Assembly: GCF_030272615.1 (NCBI RefSeq)
Contig: NC_081412.1
Coordinates: forward strand, 693,910,083 to 693,974,082
Length of the DNA: 64,000 bases
Reading direction: 5' to 3'
Source of the DNA: Cryptomeria japonica
Lineage: Eukaryota > Streptophyta > Pinopsida > Cupressales > Cupressaceae
Position 1 is the first letter of the stretch; the number at the start of each line of letters is the position of its first letter. A program made the position numbers and the translations under genes. A model generated the notes under the pieces. That model did not search any database. It was not told where the DNA came from and saw only the letters and a list, made by a program, of their open reading frames with translations. Below, piece after piece: positions 22,641 to 32,663 of this stretch.

Positions 22641-23054
22641 TGTACCTAACAATAAGGTCTCAAAAGGGGAGTTCACACATATGCTCAAGAGGGACATATG
22701 GTGAGTGTCTTAAGGAGAGATTATTCTCCTTCCATGCACTAAGAATTTAATAATGTTCGGAGGTAAACCAGGTAGCTTCTAATTTTATTAGAACTAGTAA
22801 GGGATCTATTCGACATGTTGGGCTATAAACTCAATTAAGAGGTCTCCTAGCCTTGAAAACAAAGGTTTGATATACCCAAAGGTATGGAGGAGAGCTATTC
22901 CCAAGCACCGCCATTGACTTTCCAAGAAATTCCGTTGACTTGATTTTCATCAAATCACATTTATTTTATAGTGGGTTGGAATACTTGGCATTAGCCATTC
23001 TCACTTGGGTGGTTACCCTCTCACCGGGCTTAATGGATTTGACCTTATAGGCTT
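22641..23054 (-). mobile_element. Possible 5' LTR fragment of the Tat-like element
   Basis: If the site at 22623-22637 is the primer-binding site, this is the last 414 bp of the 5' LTR, cut at 23055 by the Athila-like element. I recognise no gene in it. No partner copy lies in the window, so this rests on position alone. Confidence 0.25.
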
Positions 23055-24177
23055 TGATGAGTTGAGACATTGTCATATTTCTATCCTCACAACTCTTGAG
23101 TTTTTGTCATCTTTTGGTTTGCATAGTAGTAGTGATGTATTGAAAGTTTAATTTATGTATTCCATATGTTAAGCTTGAACCTATTAAATCATGGTTTATC
23201 TTTGCCAATTTATTCCTGTAGCCATGCAATTTATTCCTGCAGCCATGTGATTTATTCCTATTGCCATGCAGATTATTTAGCGAAATATCATATGTGAAAT
23301 TAATAGATGTCTTGATTAAATAAAATGCGTATGTATGTTCTTGTATGTTATTTCTTTTGTAGTGCAGGGAAGAAATGATTTTGTGGTGAATGTTCGCCTA
23401 TCACGCCTATTGAAGGGAAGGATACTCAAGAGATGACTAAAGATCAAATTGTAGAAAAGTTGAGCAAGCGTAAGGGATGACATAAGAGGAGCAATCAAGC
23501 GATACTACCAATGTCTAACTTAAGTGGACATTGAAGTTGTAAATACCACTACAATATGTTATGACTGTGGTTCAGTTTGGATCCACGTTTCCTGCTGCAT
23601 AACTCTAGCTATCTCCTTTCTCGGTCAATCATCTGCCTCCTCTTTTCAGCGTGATTTGTGTTGTCTATTGTAGATGATATCTTTTTAATAATAAGCTCTT
23701 CTTCTTCTCGGAGGTTAGATAGAAGGAGAGAAGAATAGAGTAGAGGATTTTTCATAAGCATTTTTGAGTTTCTTTTCATATTGAATCATGTAATGACTTT
23801 CAAAGAATGATGAATAAAATTATGTTATTTTGATCTTTTAGAGTTGTTTTTGGGAAGCCTGGTATCACTCATCCAAGGGGGCCCACTTGGTGAGTGTTCA
23901 TGCACATTTGTTAAGATTAGTTTTCTTTCCTTAGCTACAGTAGACATTCTTGCATTGACTATTCCTATAGCCACTGGAAACAGATCCACTGATTGTTCCT
24001 ATAGCCAAGCCAGAACAGAGTAATTTCTATTTATTAGCATTGAATTTATCCCGTATTAGTTTTTTGAGTTTATGCAGAAGGTTTCCTGTAGCCTTTCTAT
24101 AGTTTCAATTCTTTATTATCTTTTTCGCATAATGTTAGTTGCTGCAGTAATGCAAAATAGCTGTCATATGAATTTAG
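23055..24177 (+). mobile_element. 5' LTR of the Athila-like element, first part
   Basis: It starts TGATGAGTTGAGACATTGTC and matches the 3' LTR at 59161-59399 across the overlap. It contains three tandem copies of ATTTATTCCT...GCCATG (23211-23268) and further CCTATAGCCA words at 23962, 23995 and 24082. It breaks at 24177 where the copia element begins. The last 5 bp, TTTAG, are the left copy of that element's target duplication, and the LTR resumes at 50471. Confidence 0.9.
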
Positions 24178-25605
24178 TGTTGGCATATTTCTAGAGTTTG
24201 ATGAAATGATGGGATTGTATGTTGTCATTGATGTCAATATACTGAAGTATGAACCGATATATTGATGTACGCAAACTGGCAAGTGAACTGGTATGATGGT
24301 ATAAACCGGTATATGCAAATTGGCAAGTGAACCGGTATGATGGTATGAACTGGTATATGCAACACGTGAACCGATATGTTGGAGTGTGAACTGGTATATG
24401 CAAAGTTTGTATCGGGGTTTCATTTGATATGACTACCAGTTGGTAGTCTCAGCTTCAAGTTTTGTGGTTGATGCATTCCAAGTCTGTGTGATTCGACCGA
24501 CGACATCCTGTGATGAGTTAGCATTGAAATGAAGATTAGATCGCATTACCATGTTAGCCTTGTGCATGTGAAGGATCTCCTTGAGGATCTTGCATGAAGA
24601 AGATTGATTCTATCTACCTCAAGAATGAGCAAAATCTTAGTAAACGGTGGAGAGTGCGTGATGGGTTATTAGCTTCCAGAAGTGGTGAAGAACGGATGAC
24701 AGAGAACGTCTTGAGATTTGTTCAAAATTATTTTACCCTATGTAATGTGTTTAAACGACCAGGATTGGACTGACTGTATTGTTAACCTAGATGCTAAGGG
24801 TTTTAGGTTTTGCCCACCGACCTAATTTTTGTCTATAAGGTCGATGATGATTTTTATTTGAAGTTGTTGGAAAATGAATGTATATGAAGTGATTCTTGCC
24901 AGACTGGAGAAGTGAGTAGCAATCTGTAGAGTGTGATTGCAGATGTAAAGGAACTGAAGTGGATTTGCCTTGGCATTAAGTGTTGTTATCAGATCAGTGT
25001 ATTACCTATTGACTTCTAACCATTTCAGCAGATGGAAAATCCCTTTACCGGGTAGTTTTAATAGGATTTTTATAAATCCTTTAATAGGGTGACTCAAAAT
25101 CATTGAGTTCTTCAAATCCTCTTACAAGGTAACCTTTAACAAGGTTTTAACCTCTAACCGAGTATTTAGCCATCCCTTAACCGGGTGATCCCTAGTAGGA
25201 TCGATTCCTAGCAGAACCTGTTGTAAAGTCTTTAACTAGACTAGGCTCCTAATAGAGCGGACTTTAGAAGAGTTCAAGAACAACTTGTGGGTTTTCATCC
25301 CCACCATGGTTTTTCCTAGTTAGGTTTCCACATGAAAAATAGTGTGTTATGTGTGATGCTTTTTCATGTGATGTTTTAGTGTTTTCTGTTAAGCGGTAAT
25401 GCAAGTTGATCCAATGGTCATTGTATTTTTGATGTATTACTTGCTTAAGCATATGGGTGAAGTTGAGATGAGATAATAGGTTTTGAGAAGATCTAGATGT
25501 TACCGGTTTATGTCTTTTACAATCATACTGTGTTTTACTAGTAGTGCCTTGATTTAGACTGGTGATATTGTTTACCAGTTAGTGCAGTCTTTGCAGTTTA
25601 AGTTG
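24178..25605 (+). mobile_element. 5' LTR of the plus copia element, first part
   Basis: It starts TGTTGGCATA and aligns with 49008 onward. It contains GAACCGGTATATGCA-type subrepeats (24240-24410), with one unit more than the 3' LTR. It also has an array of short dyads (25038-25260) and the conserved CCATGGTTTTTCC box (25300-25333). It breaks at 25605, where AGTTG is the left target-duplication copy of the inserted 6.3-kb element. Confidence 0.93.
25038..25260 (+). repeat. Array of short dyads, CCTTTAACNAGGGT type
   Basis: About eight imperfect palindromes such as CCTTTACCGGG, CCTTTAATAGGGT, ACCTTTAACAAGGT and CCCTTAACCGGGT follow one another at about 20-35 bp. The same array is in the 3' LTR (49818-50040). 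A related one lies in the LTR of the 59400 element (59650-59835, opposite strand). Role unknown. Confidence 0.6.
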
Positions 25606-25991
25606 TGTTATCACTATTTTAAAAATGGATGTTCTCAGTCCATAATTGGCTAGGTTTTTGAAATTTTTGAGTCTGGTATGCCCTAGTTGCTTCGAAATTG
25701 TTTTAAGTCCTAAGGAATTCAAGGTTTTAGGTTTTAAGTCACTTCAATATTTGAGAAAAAACCTTTGGTTTCTAATCCTACGTTACTTTATTCACTTAAG
25801 TGATGGGTCCTTTTGTCATGCAAAGTGTTCCCCCCATTGCTATTTACCTAGGAAGTCCCTTTAAATGTTTTAAATTTTATTCGCCTTTAAATCTGCCTTT
25901 TCTAATGTTTGTCGAGCCTTGTAAAAGTCGATCAACTCTCAGTCCATCGGACAACCCATGTGGATTCGTGAACTCAACATGCCCTAAAGTT

Positions 25992-27215
25992 ACCTATCAT
26001 GAAATAGTGGAAAGGTTTGGCGGGACCCAACAATGAGGGATTCTCCCTTGGCTAAAGGGCAATTGATTTGCAAAGAGATCAATGACTTGCATTGATTCGC
26101 AGCCGGGAGGTGCCCGTGGTTTACAAGTTGCAAAATGGCAAAAATATGGTGGGCTTGGGTGAAATGGTTCGTAGAAAGAGTAACAGCATTGCAAGTCCCT
26201 AAGATCTAACAACCCACGTTATTTTGTGAGATAAAGATGATCAAAGATTACCTATCGCGAAGTAGCAAAAGGGTTTGGTGGGCCCAACATCCAAGCTTCA
26301 TCTGAAGATTAAAGACTGATCATGTTCTATCTGATCGGATGGCCCTCATTATTTCATGAGACCAAAGTGCACGTGTTTTAACTATTGTGAAATAGCGAAA
26401 GGTTGCGGTGGGTCCCAGAAGCTGGCGGGTTTTCTGAAGAGTAAAGAGTGAGTAGTTCAGAGAATAATCAATGGCCTACATTGATTCACAACCCAAAGCT
26501 GCTCGAGAGTTAGTTTTCGCAAAATAGTGAAATGACATGGCATTCCAAGTGAGCAGTCCAAGAGATAAGGATCATGAATCAAAAGGTTACACATGTCCTC
26601 CAGATCATGTAAATCAAAGAACAAACTTGGCGACCAAGTGGTAGGCCCAACAAATAGAATGATGTAAACTGAAGACAAAGAGGATATATGTCAAGCACAG
26701 GTGGCATTTCTAAAGTAGATCCCGCTGAAGTCTTTCAGCGAGTAGGAAGTTGACACGTCAGTTTCAAGAGGGATCGAATGCCAAAGTGAATAGCACTGAT
26801 TCAGAGGGCCCACATCTGTAGGTTCTAATAGTTTGACAAGGGATGAGCATCTCAAGAAAGATCTGATGGTGGGCGTTATTTCGTAACCCAAAGATGTGAG
26901 CTTGTTACCATTTGTGAAATGGCGAAAATGGTTAGCGGTAACCGATTTGAGCATGGTTAGTAATATAAACCGCCAGGTTAAGACGGAGTAAAGACTGATC
27001 AAGTTTCAGTTGATCAGATGGCTAGCGTAGTTTCATGAGGACAAGATGCAAGATGGTTACCTATCATGAAGTAGCGAAAAGGTTTTTTAGTCCGTTGCCA
27101 AATGAGGAAAAGTCAAAAGATAAAAGTCGATCAAGTTTCAGTTGATCAGACAGTTGGCGTGATTTCGTTAGATGAACCTGCAAGCGCTTTATGCTCTGCA
27201 AAATAGTGAAAGAAG
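25992..27215 (+). repeat. Dispersed YGAARTAGYGAAA repeats upstream of the ORF
   Basis: Eight copies of a motif near ATCGCGAAGTAGCAAAAGG occur at about 25992, 26127, 26250, 26381, 26512, 26907, 27060 and 27194. Several are followed by TTGGTGGGCCCA-like words. The core resembles TTTCGCGAAA, an E2F-type site (family knowledge; function not shown). The same motif recurs on the opposite strand in the 4.5-kb LTRs (34182, 34371, 42163, 42350). Confidence 0.6.
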
Positions 27216-27548
27216 AAAAGGAAAAAATACTGAAAGCTATTCTGACTCATTGGAGCCAAATTTTTGAATTCTTGCATGAATTCAATTCTGAAGGGATTGC
27301 CAAAGCATGTGGTGTTAATGATGCAGTTAAGGAGCCAAATTGCCGTATATGTTCCCGCATCAATTGAATGAGGGTATCATTCCACAGAAGTAGTTGCAGA
27401 GAGTGTTGGTGCAGAGCAGAGTTGCTTCGAGCTAAAATCAGGTTCCTTTGTTCTTTGTTTACCCTTTGCTTAAAGATTGTTGAATTGTGGTCTTGTGCTA
27501 TTAGAACATCATTTTGATTGATAATTGGCTCAATCGCATACTTTTAAA

Positions 27549-30500
27549 ATGGGACCCAGAAGAGAATTAACAAGGAAGGTAAATTACTAGGACCGAAATA
27601 TTTGTGATGATTTTCTTGAGCAGTTAACCATGTCGACCAATGTTGGGGCTAGAGCTAAGGAGTTAGTACCAAAGAACCCCTGTCTAAAAATTGGGGATGG
27701 TTTATATGATAAAGGAAATTGGCTGAGGGACCCTGAAATAGGGATATCCGGTCTCAGTTTGTTTAAAGTGGGTTTTGGTCAAAGACATGCTCCTTCCCCT
27801 ATGAATAGTATCTAGGATTTAGATGTAGGGAAACTTGTGGTCTTTGGTGTATTCATGGATGTTGATTTGTTGACCCTAATTGCACAAAGCTATGACCCTA
27901 CTGCTAGATGCATTAGAAACATAAAGGGATCAACCCTTGTCGAAATCAAAGATGATGAATTTAGGAATGTCTTCAAGCTTAGTGAAGCTTCCAGCTATCT
28001 TGAGCCTATTGATTTTGAGGCATTAACCCAAGTTTACAATACCCAAAGATATCATCTTAGGAGTGGCCCATTGAGAGAATTTTTTGTCAAAATAGGGGGA
28101 TTAATAGTTGTAGGCCCTAGCACAATGGAGCCATTTTCCTTGAATCTGTTTACCTTGAGAGCTAAGGGTATGTACTGGACACTGTGTCAAATTTTTGGGG
28201 AAGATGTTGAGAAAAAAAAGCCAGTCCATTATATGTTAATGATTGCCCAAATTTTGAACCCTTCCTTGGCCATAACATTTGACTTTTCTCCTTTCCTTAC
28301 TGATGCTATCCATGCAGGCCTAGTAGGAATTAAAAATGGTAAGGTAGACAAGCCATTTGGATGGTATTCCTTGTTGATGCATATGTTTCTTTTCAAAGGG
28401 GCAGATTATTTTGCAAAAGAGATGGACCTAGTTAAGGTCATGGATAAAGAGGAGATGCCACTGCAATTGTGGAGTACTGTTCTATCTTGGGATAGAGAGG
28501 ATGTGAGTTATCTAAAGTTTGATAGATGCTTTGCATCTAAGTTTAGAGTGTTGTTATGTGCAGAAAACCCTAGGATTCAGAAGGCTCTCTTGGAATTCCT
28601 TAGGCCGTAAGAGTTTACAGAGGACATCAAGATTGTTCATAACTGGGGAGATATGTATTTGTATCTAGTCTCTACTATTTTGAGAGTATATGGTTTTAGA
28701 GGAACCCCTTATCTACTACCCTATTAGGTTCCATTAAAGATAGGGATTGCAGAAGTATTAAGACAGATTGGAGGAGTGTAGGAGGCCGAGTTAACTAATA
28801 GGGGTAAAGGGACAATTTTCCCAGCCATCACAATGGCTCATCACTTTGTAATAACCAAAGGTGGATGGAAGTGCTTTGAATAATTCTTCAAGCCATACAT
28901 GTTATCAACTGCAGTATCCAGGTGTGCAGACCTTGAAGATTTTTTCAACGACATGTTCAGGAAGAGGGCAGTTTGTAAGATCAGGCCTCACCAATTCCAG
29001 TTCCCCAAAGATCTAATCAGGAATGAATTCAGTCTAGATGAGTAGGAGCTAAGGAAGGAGAAGTGGATTGCCTACAAGAGAGCCCTTGACTTCATCCACC
29101 AATTTGATTCTAGCTATGATCCTCTTTCTAGTTTTACCCCATTTGAGGAAAAGATTAAATTCTTGATTCTTTATTTTGAGGATTTAATGCAAACCCTGAA
29201 GGAGAAGAGAGAGGCCATAATGCAGAATGATCCTGATAGGGCTAAATTGGTCCTATCCAAGCCTACCTTTGCCAAGGCTGTTCCACTAGGTAACTATATA
29301 ATGCAGAAAAAATCTAAATACACTGTGATGATGCCAGTGTCAAGTGAACCTTCTACTTCCAAAGGCAAGAGGGCCATTGAAGATATTATATAGATTCAGG
29401 ATTCACCAAAAAGGCAAAGGGTAGGAAAAGAAATTGAAACCAATGACCCTCAGCACTCTCCCTCTCAATCCCTAATTCATATAGGAGATGAGCAAGCTGT
29501 GGCGGAGCAATTATTACAATTAGGGAGTCTAGGTGAAATTGCATACACCTACAATGAGACTCAAGAAGGAATGCCAAAGGAGCCACCCAGTGCTGAAATG
29601 GACATAACTGATGGTGAGCTACAAGGAAAAGAGTTGGACATCACTGTCAAGCAAGCTAGTGAAGAATTCCTAGCTGACAACAATTTTGTTGCGTCAGGTG
29701 CTTTCATGCAGTTTCTATGGAAACGGAATATTGATCAGTTCAAGATCAGATGTGCAAAAAGAATAAGTGAACAACCTCATAAAGATACAAATTCAATAGA
29801 AGAAGAGGTCTGACAAGAAATGATGGCTGAATTCAAAGCCATCACTCCTGAGGATGGAAGGGAAATGGTTTCAAAAGCCGGTGTGCTAATTCTTCCTGAA
29901 TGGGATATAGTTGATGCCTTGGTCTTGGAAGTGGTCAGAAAGAAAACCAAGCCAATGAAAGGAATGGTATTTAGAAAAGATGATGCCTCTTTGGTAATGT
30001 GGTCCCTTAAAAGAGAAGGAGGTAGTCAACAAGGACACTATCATTGCCAAACTTCAAAGTCAGCTGATGGGAGAATACCAAGGAGGTGAGTCCTCTACCT
30101 TAGCAATTTCTTCTTCTCCAACAAGGCCCCCACCTACTAGTCCCATCATAGAATTCCCTCCTTCTCCTATGCCTTCTGGTTTTCAACCAGCTGAGACTTA
30201 TCAACATGAATTGGAAAAGTTGAAACACGCTCAGACCTTATTTGCAAATAAGTATGATGAGAAGATAAAGGCTACAATTTTGAGTCTTGCTGATACCATT
30301 GATGCTCCCATGGTACATATCAATATGAAGAGAATTTTTGACACTCTTTGTGATTTAAATGAGGATAAGGCCATTCTAGAGCCTATTCTAAATAAGTGGA
30401 TCCCAAGGGAAGTAGATTTCAAATTCATGTGTGTATCTTATGATGAAGCCGAATCCGATGCCACTATCAAATCCACATGTGAATTAACCAAAGGTTTGAC

Positions 30501-30995
30501 AAAGCTGGCAAAAGGGAAAGCCAATGTGGAAAGGAAGGCTAATTTATATATAAAAGAGTATACTGAGCACAAATTTGAATTGTCTCCTGGAGGTTTTGTC
30601 AACCAAAATTAGTTAAAAGACAAGCAGGTATGGCTGGATGAGTTAGGAGCTAATCTATCTCTAAGGGTAAATGAAATAATCAATAAAGATAACACCTCAC
30701 TATTTGTTAAAACAATTGAGGAAATACAAAAGATCAAATCACATTATGGTTTCTTGGAGTTAGAAGTAAGGAAAATAAGGAACTCTTGGACAAAGCTATT
30801 AAAGTTGAAGAAAAAGATTATTGGCTACTCATGGCCTACCGATGATGTTTTTCAAGAGTGGTTCAAAAAATGCTCTAGAAATGTTGGAAGATGCTTCAAG
30901 ACAGTTAGAAGATATTGCAGAAGATTTACCAACTGAAAAGGTTGCTGAGATAGAAAGAGACTCGTAACTGCTTTTTGAAACAAAGTATAGTTGTA
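27549..30995 (+). pseudogene. Long unknown ORF (about 1,100 codons), decayed
   Basis: From ATG at 27549 (MGPRRELTRKVNY then a stop) the plus strand keeps one main protein: IGDGLYDKGNWLRDPEIGIS, a 257-codon open block at 27837-28610 (NVFKLSEASSYLEPIDFEAL; KPFGWYSLLMHMFLFKG), then further blocks at 29163-29393, 29499-29813 and 30067-30612. A frame change falls near 30040 and another near 30780. A basic stretch (SPKRQRVGKE) resembles a nuclear localisation signal, and the C-terminus is Lys/Glu-rich and helical. Most in-frame stops are TAG. I recognise no catalytic domain or zinc knuckle. Layout resembles the unknown ORF at 60770-63956: globular N-terminal half with an FG..LL motif, low-complexity middle, helical end. 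Confidence 0.7.
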
Positions 30996-31882
30996 ACAAA
31001 TTTTCCTAGGGAAGTCCGAAGCTTTGTATGCATCCATGTTACTATAAATGGATACTAGGACTATAGGAAAAGGGAATCGCAAGAAATTGTAAGGAAATGC
31101 TGCAGAAATTTATCTTAGCTTTTTCTAAGTCTTATGGAGAGCATTCAAGTGTTTTTGTAATATTTTCTGAATTAATATCAATACACAGACCATCAACTTT
31201 GAGCCTAGAATTTGTGTTGTCTTCAAGTGTGCTCGAAAATATTTACTGTTTTCAATTTGAGTAATCTAGGGTTATTCCTTTGAGTATGGGTTGTAAGGCA
31301 ATCTTAAATAGATGCGTTTCTTAGCTTTTCTCTTTAGGAGGGGAATTAAATATGCAGGAATCATTTCTATCAGTAAATTCCTTGTGGGAGACTTTGAATT
31401 TGATGAATGCTATCTAGTTTGATGAGGGTAAATTCTTATGTATGTTAGGCATATGTGGGGTTTATAAAAGTTGAGGTGATGGGATGTATGGAGATGTTTA
31501 ATTGTGAGATTATTGTTTAAACTTAGATGACTCTATGGCCTGGATAAGGAACTAGTATCTATTGTGGTTATCTTTTACATATCTTGTAGGTCGATACTGA
31601 ACATGAACATAAGCTTTTCTTTCTTTGTTTTAGTTAGTTTTGAGGTGATAAGATTCATTGGTTTCTGGACTGGTTTACTGTGGATCTATTTTTAAAAGGT
31701 GTGAAGTCAATTCACATAAGGTATACCTGCCTAAACTTTGGATAAGTTTGAAGTGTAGAAGGTTCATCAGACCTTGTCATATGTTGCTTTGAAGTTTCCT
31801 TCTCCTTGATTTCTCTTTTGCAAACAAAGTTTATTATTTTATTATAAGGGATTTTAGGTGGAATCAGAATTTGGGAACAACA
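30996..31882. other. Non-coding 3' part of the 6.3-kb insertion
   Basis: No gene seen. TAGGAGGGGAATTAAA at about 31336 is a purine tract, but the sequence after it does not match the insertion's 5' end, so it does not mark a 3' LTR. Confidence 0.45.
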
Positions 31883-31887
31883 AGTTG

Positions 31888-31966
31888 TTTAAGAAGTTTT
31901 TGTCCATACTGATTCACTCCCCCCTCTCAGTATCCGCTGGGTATTTATTGTTTATCATTATCATCA
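31888..31966 (+). mobile_element. 5' LTR of the plus copia element, final part
   Basis: It continues the LTR after the 6.3-kb insertion and ends TATCATCA, matching the end of the 3' LTR at 50465. It contains the U5 stem-loop at 31907-31932. Confidence 0.92.
31907..31932 (+). promoter_or_regulatory. U5 stem-loop of the plus copia LTR
   Basis: TACTGA and TCAGTA pair perfectly around a C-rich loop (TTCACTCCCCCCTC), 34 bp before the LTR end and just upstream of the primer-binding site. The 3' LTR copy at 50405-50430 has TACTGA with TTAGTA, where one pair becomes G-T, still allowed in RNA. Confidence 0.6.
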
Positions 31967-31980
31967 ATTGTTATTAGAGC
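31967..31980 (+). other. Primer-binding site of the plus copia element
   Basis: ATTGTTATTAGAGC directly follows the LTR. It corresponds to the TGGTATCAGAGC initiator-Met tRNA site with two changes. Confidence 0.8.
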
Positions 31981-32037
31981 ATCCTCTAGGTCCTCTATGT
32001 TATAAGCTTAACCGCTTGAGGAAAAGATTCTATTCTA

Positions 32038-32663
32038 ATGATGAAGAGGGAAGGTCCTAAGTTCAACAGAGATAATTTTAAGATATGAAAGGACATAATG
32101 AAGATCTACATTAAAAGCATGGGTTCTCAACACTAGAACTATGTTGAGATTACTTATGTTGTCCCTACCAGTACTCTCCCCGATGATCAAAGAAGAGAAA
32201 TTCAGGAAAATGGGCAAGTCATGGAATCTCTTATTAGCAGTCTATTTGATATTGAGTTAATAGTTGTTGAAGACAAACACAATCCCAAAGATGTATGGGA
32301 TACTCTAGAGTCTATCTATGGTGGTGATGCACATTTGAAGCAAGCTAATGAAGAGAGACTTAGGGGAAAATTTGAAGACAAGCGGATGGTTGATGGAGAG
32401 ATCATTCAACAATATGGCATAAGAATTAAAACTATTGTTGGAGACATCAAGAGTGCTAGAGGTACAATGGATGATCCCACCATTGTTAGCAAAGTTTTGA
32501 GATCCTTATTACCGGTCTATGCAATAAGGGTTGCCGCTATTCAGGAGTTGAGATCTATTCACAGGACAAAGGTATCCCTTGACTCCATCATTGCTAAGTT
32601 TACCACATTTGAGCTAAATAGTTATGATGGTAGTGTTCAAAAGATTGAATCAACCTTTAGAGT
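32038..32663 (+). pseudogene. Copia gag, N-terminal part
   Basis: Begins MMKREGPKFNRDNFKI, then stops at positions where Trp is expected (after FKI and after GSQH). It continues through VVPTSTLPDDQRREIQENGQ, DVWDTLESIYGGDAHL, and SKVLRSLLPVYAIRVAAIQE, all normal copia gag capsid landmarks. The frame is cut at 32663 by the 12.6-kb element; AGAGT (32659-32663) and AGAGC (45279-45283) are the target duplication. gag resumes at 45279. Confidence 0.92.

Larger units (their letters stand above)
1..23054 (-). mobile_element. Minus-strand Ty3/gypsy element, Tat-like, decayed and interrupted
   Basis: Reading down the minus strand there is gag (about 20100-18574), an aspartic protease (18549-18070), RT and RNase H (16200-14889), a second archaeal-type RNase H (14888-14370) and integrase (7616-6411). 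This is the gypsy order PR-RT-RH-INT. Two consecutive RNase H domains are, from established knowledge, the mark of the Tat/Ogre/Retand group. The RNase H-to-integrase linker reads on directly once the copia insertion at 7622-14364 and one TTATC copy are set aside. The outer limits are inferred: a purine tract at 758-775 next to a TG end suggests the 3' LTR, and a weak primer-binding match at 22623-22637 suggests where the 5' LTR begins. The domains are near certain; the LTR limits are not. Confidence 0.75.
25606..31882 (+). mobile_element. 6.3-kb insertion with one long ORF and no recognisable LTR pair
   Basis: The copia LTR is interrupted exactly here: AGTTG stands at 25601-25605 and again at 31883-31887, and the LTR sequence (compare 50385-50410) continues across. 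The insertion begins TGTTATCACTATTTT and ends TTTGGGAACAACA, so it has TG...CA ends and a 5-bp target duplication like an LTR element. By eye the first 1.9 kb and last 0.9 kb share no direct repeat and there is no long inverted repeat. Content: a repeat-rich 5' region, then one long decayed ORF (27549-30995), then a non-coding 3' region. Its last eight bases, GAACAACA, equal those of the 4.5-kb LTR of the neighbouring element in element sense. It could be a very large solo LTR carrying an ORF, or an unfamiliar element type. Confidence 0.85.

Noticed and set aside
23055-24177. A solo or separate gypsy LTR
   Set aside because: Its missing end and primer-binding site reappear at 50471-50646 next to the copia target duplication, so it is the 5' LTR of the Athila-like element.
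24178-25605. A solo copia LTR
   Set aside because: The LTR end, primer site and gag follow after the 6.3-kb insertion at 31888, so it is the 5' LTR of the element ending at 50465.
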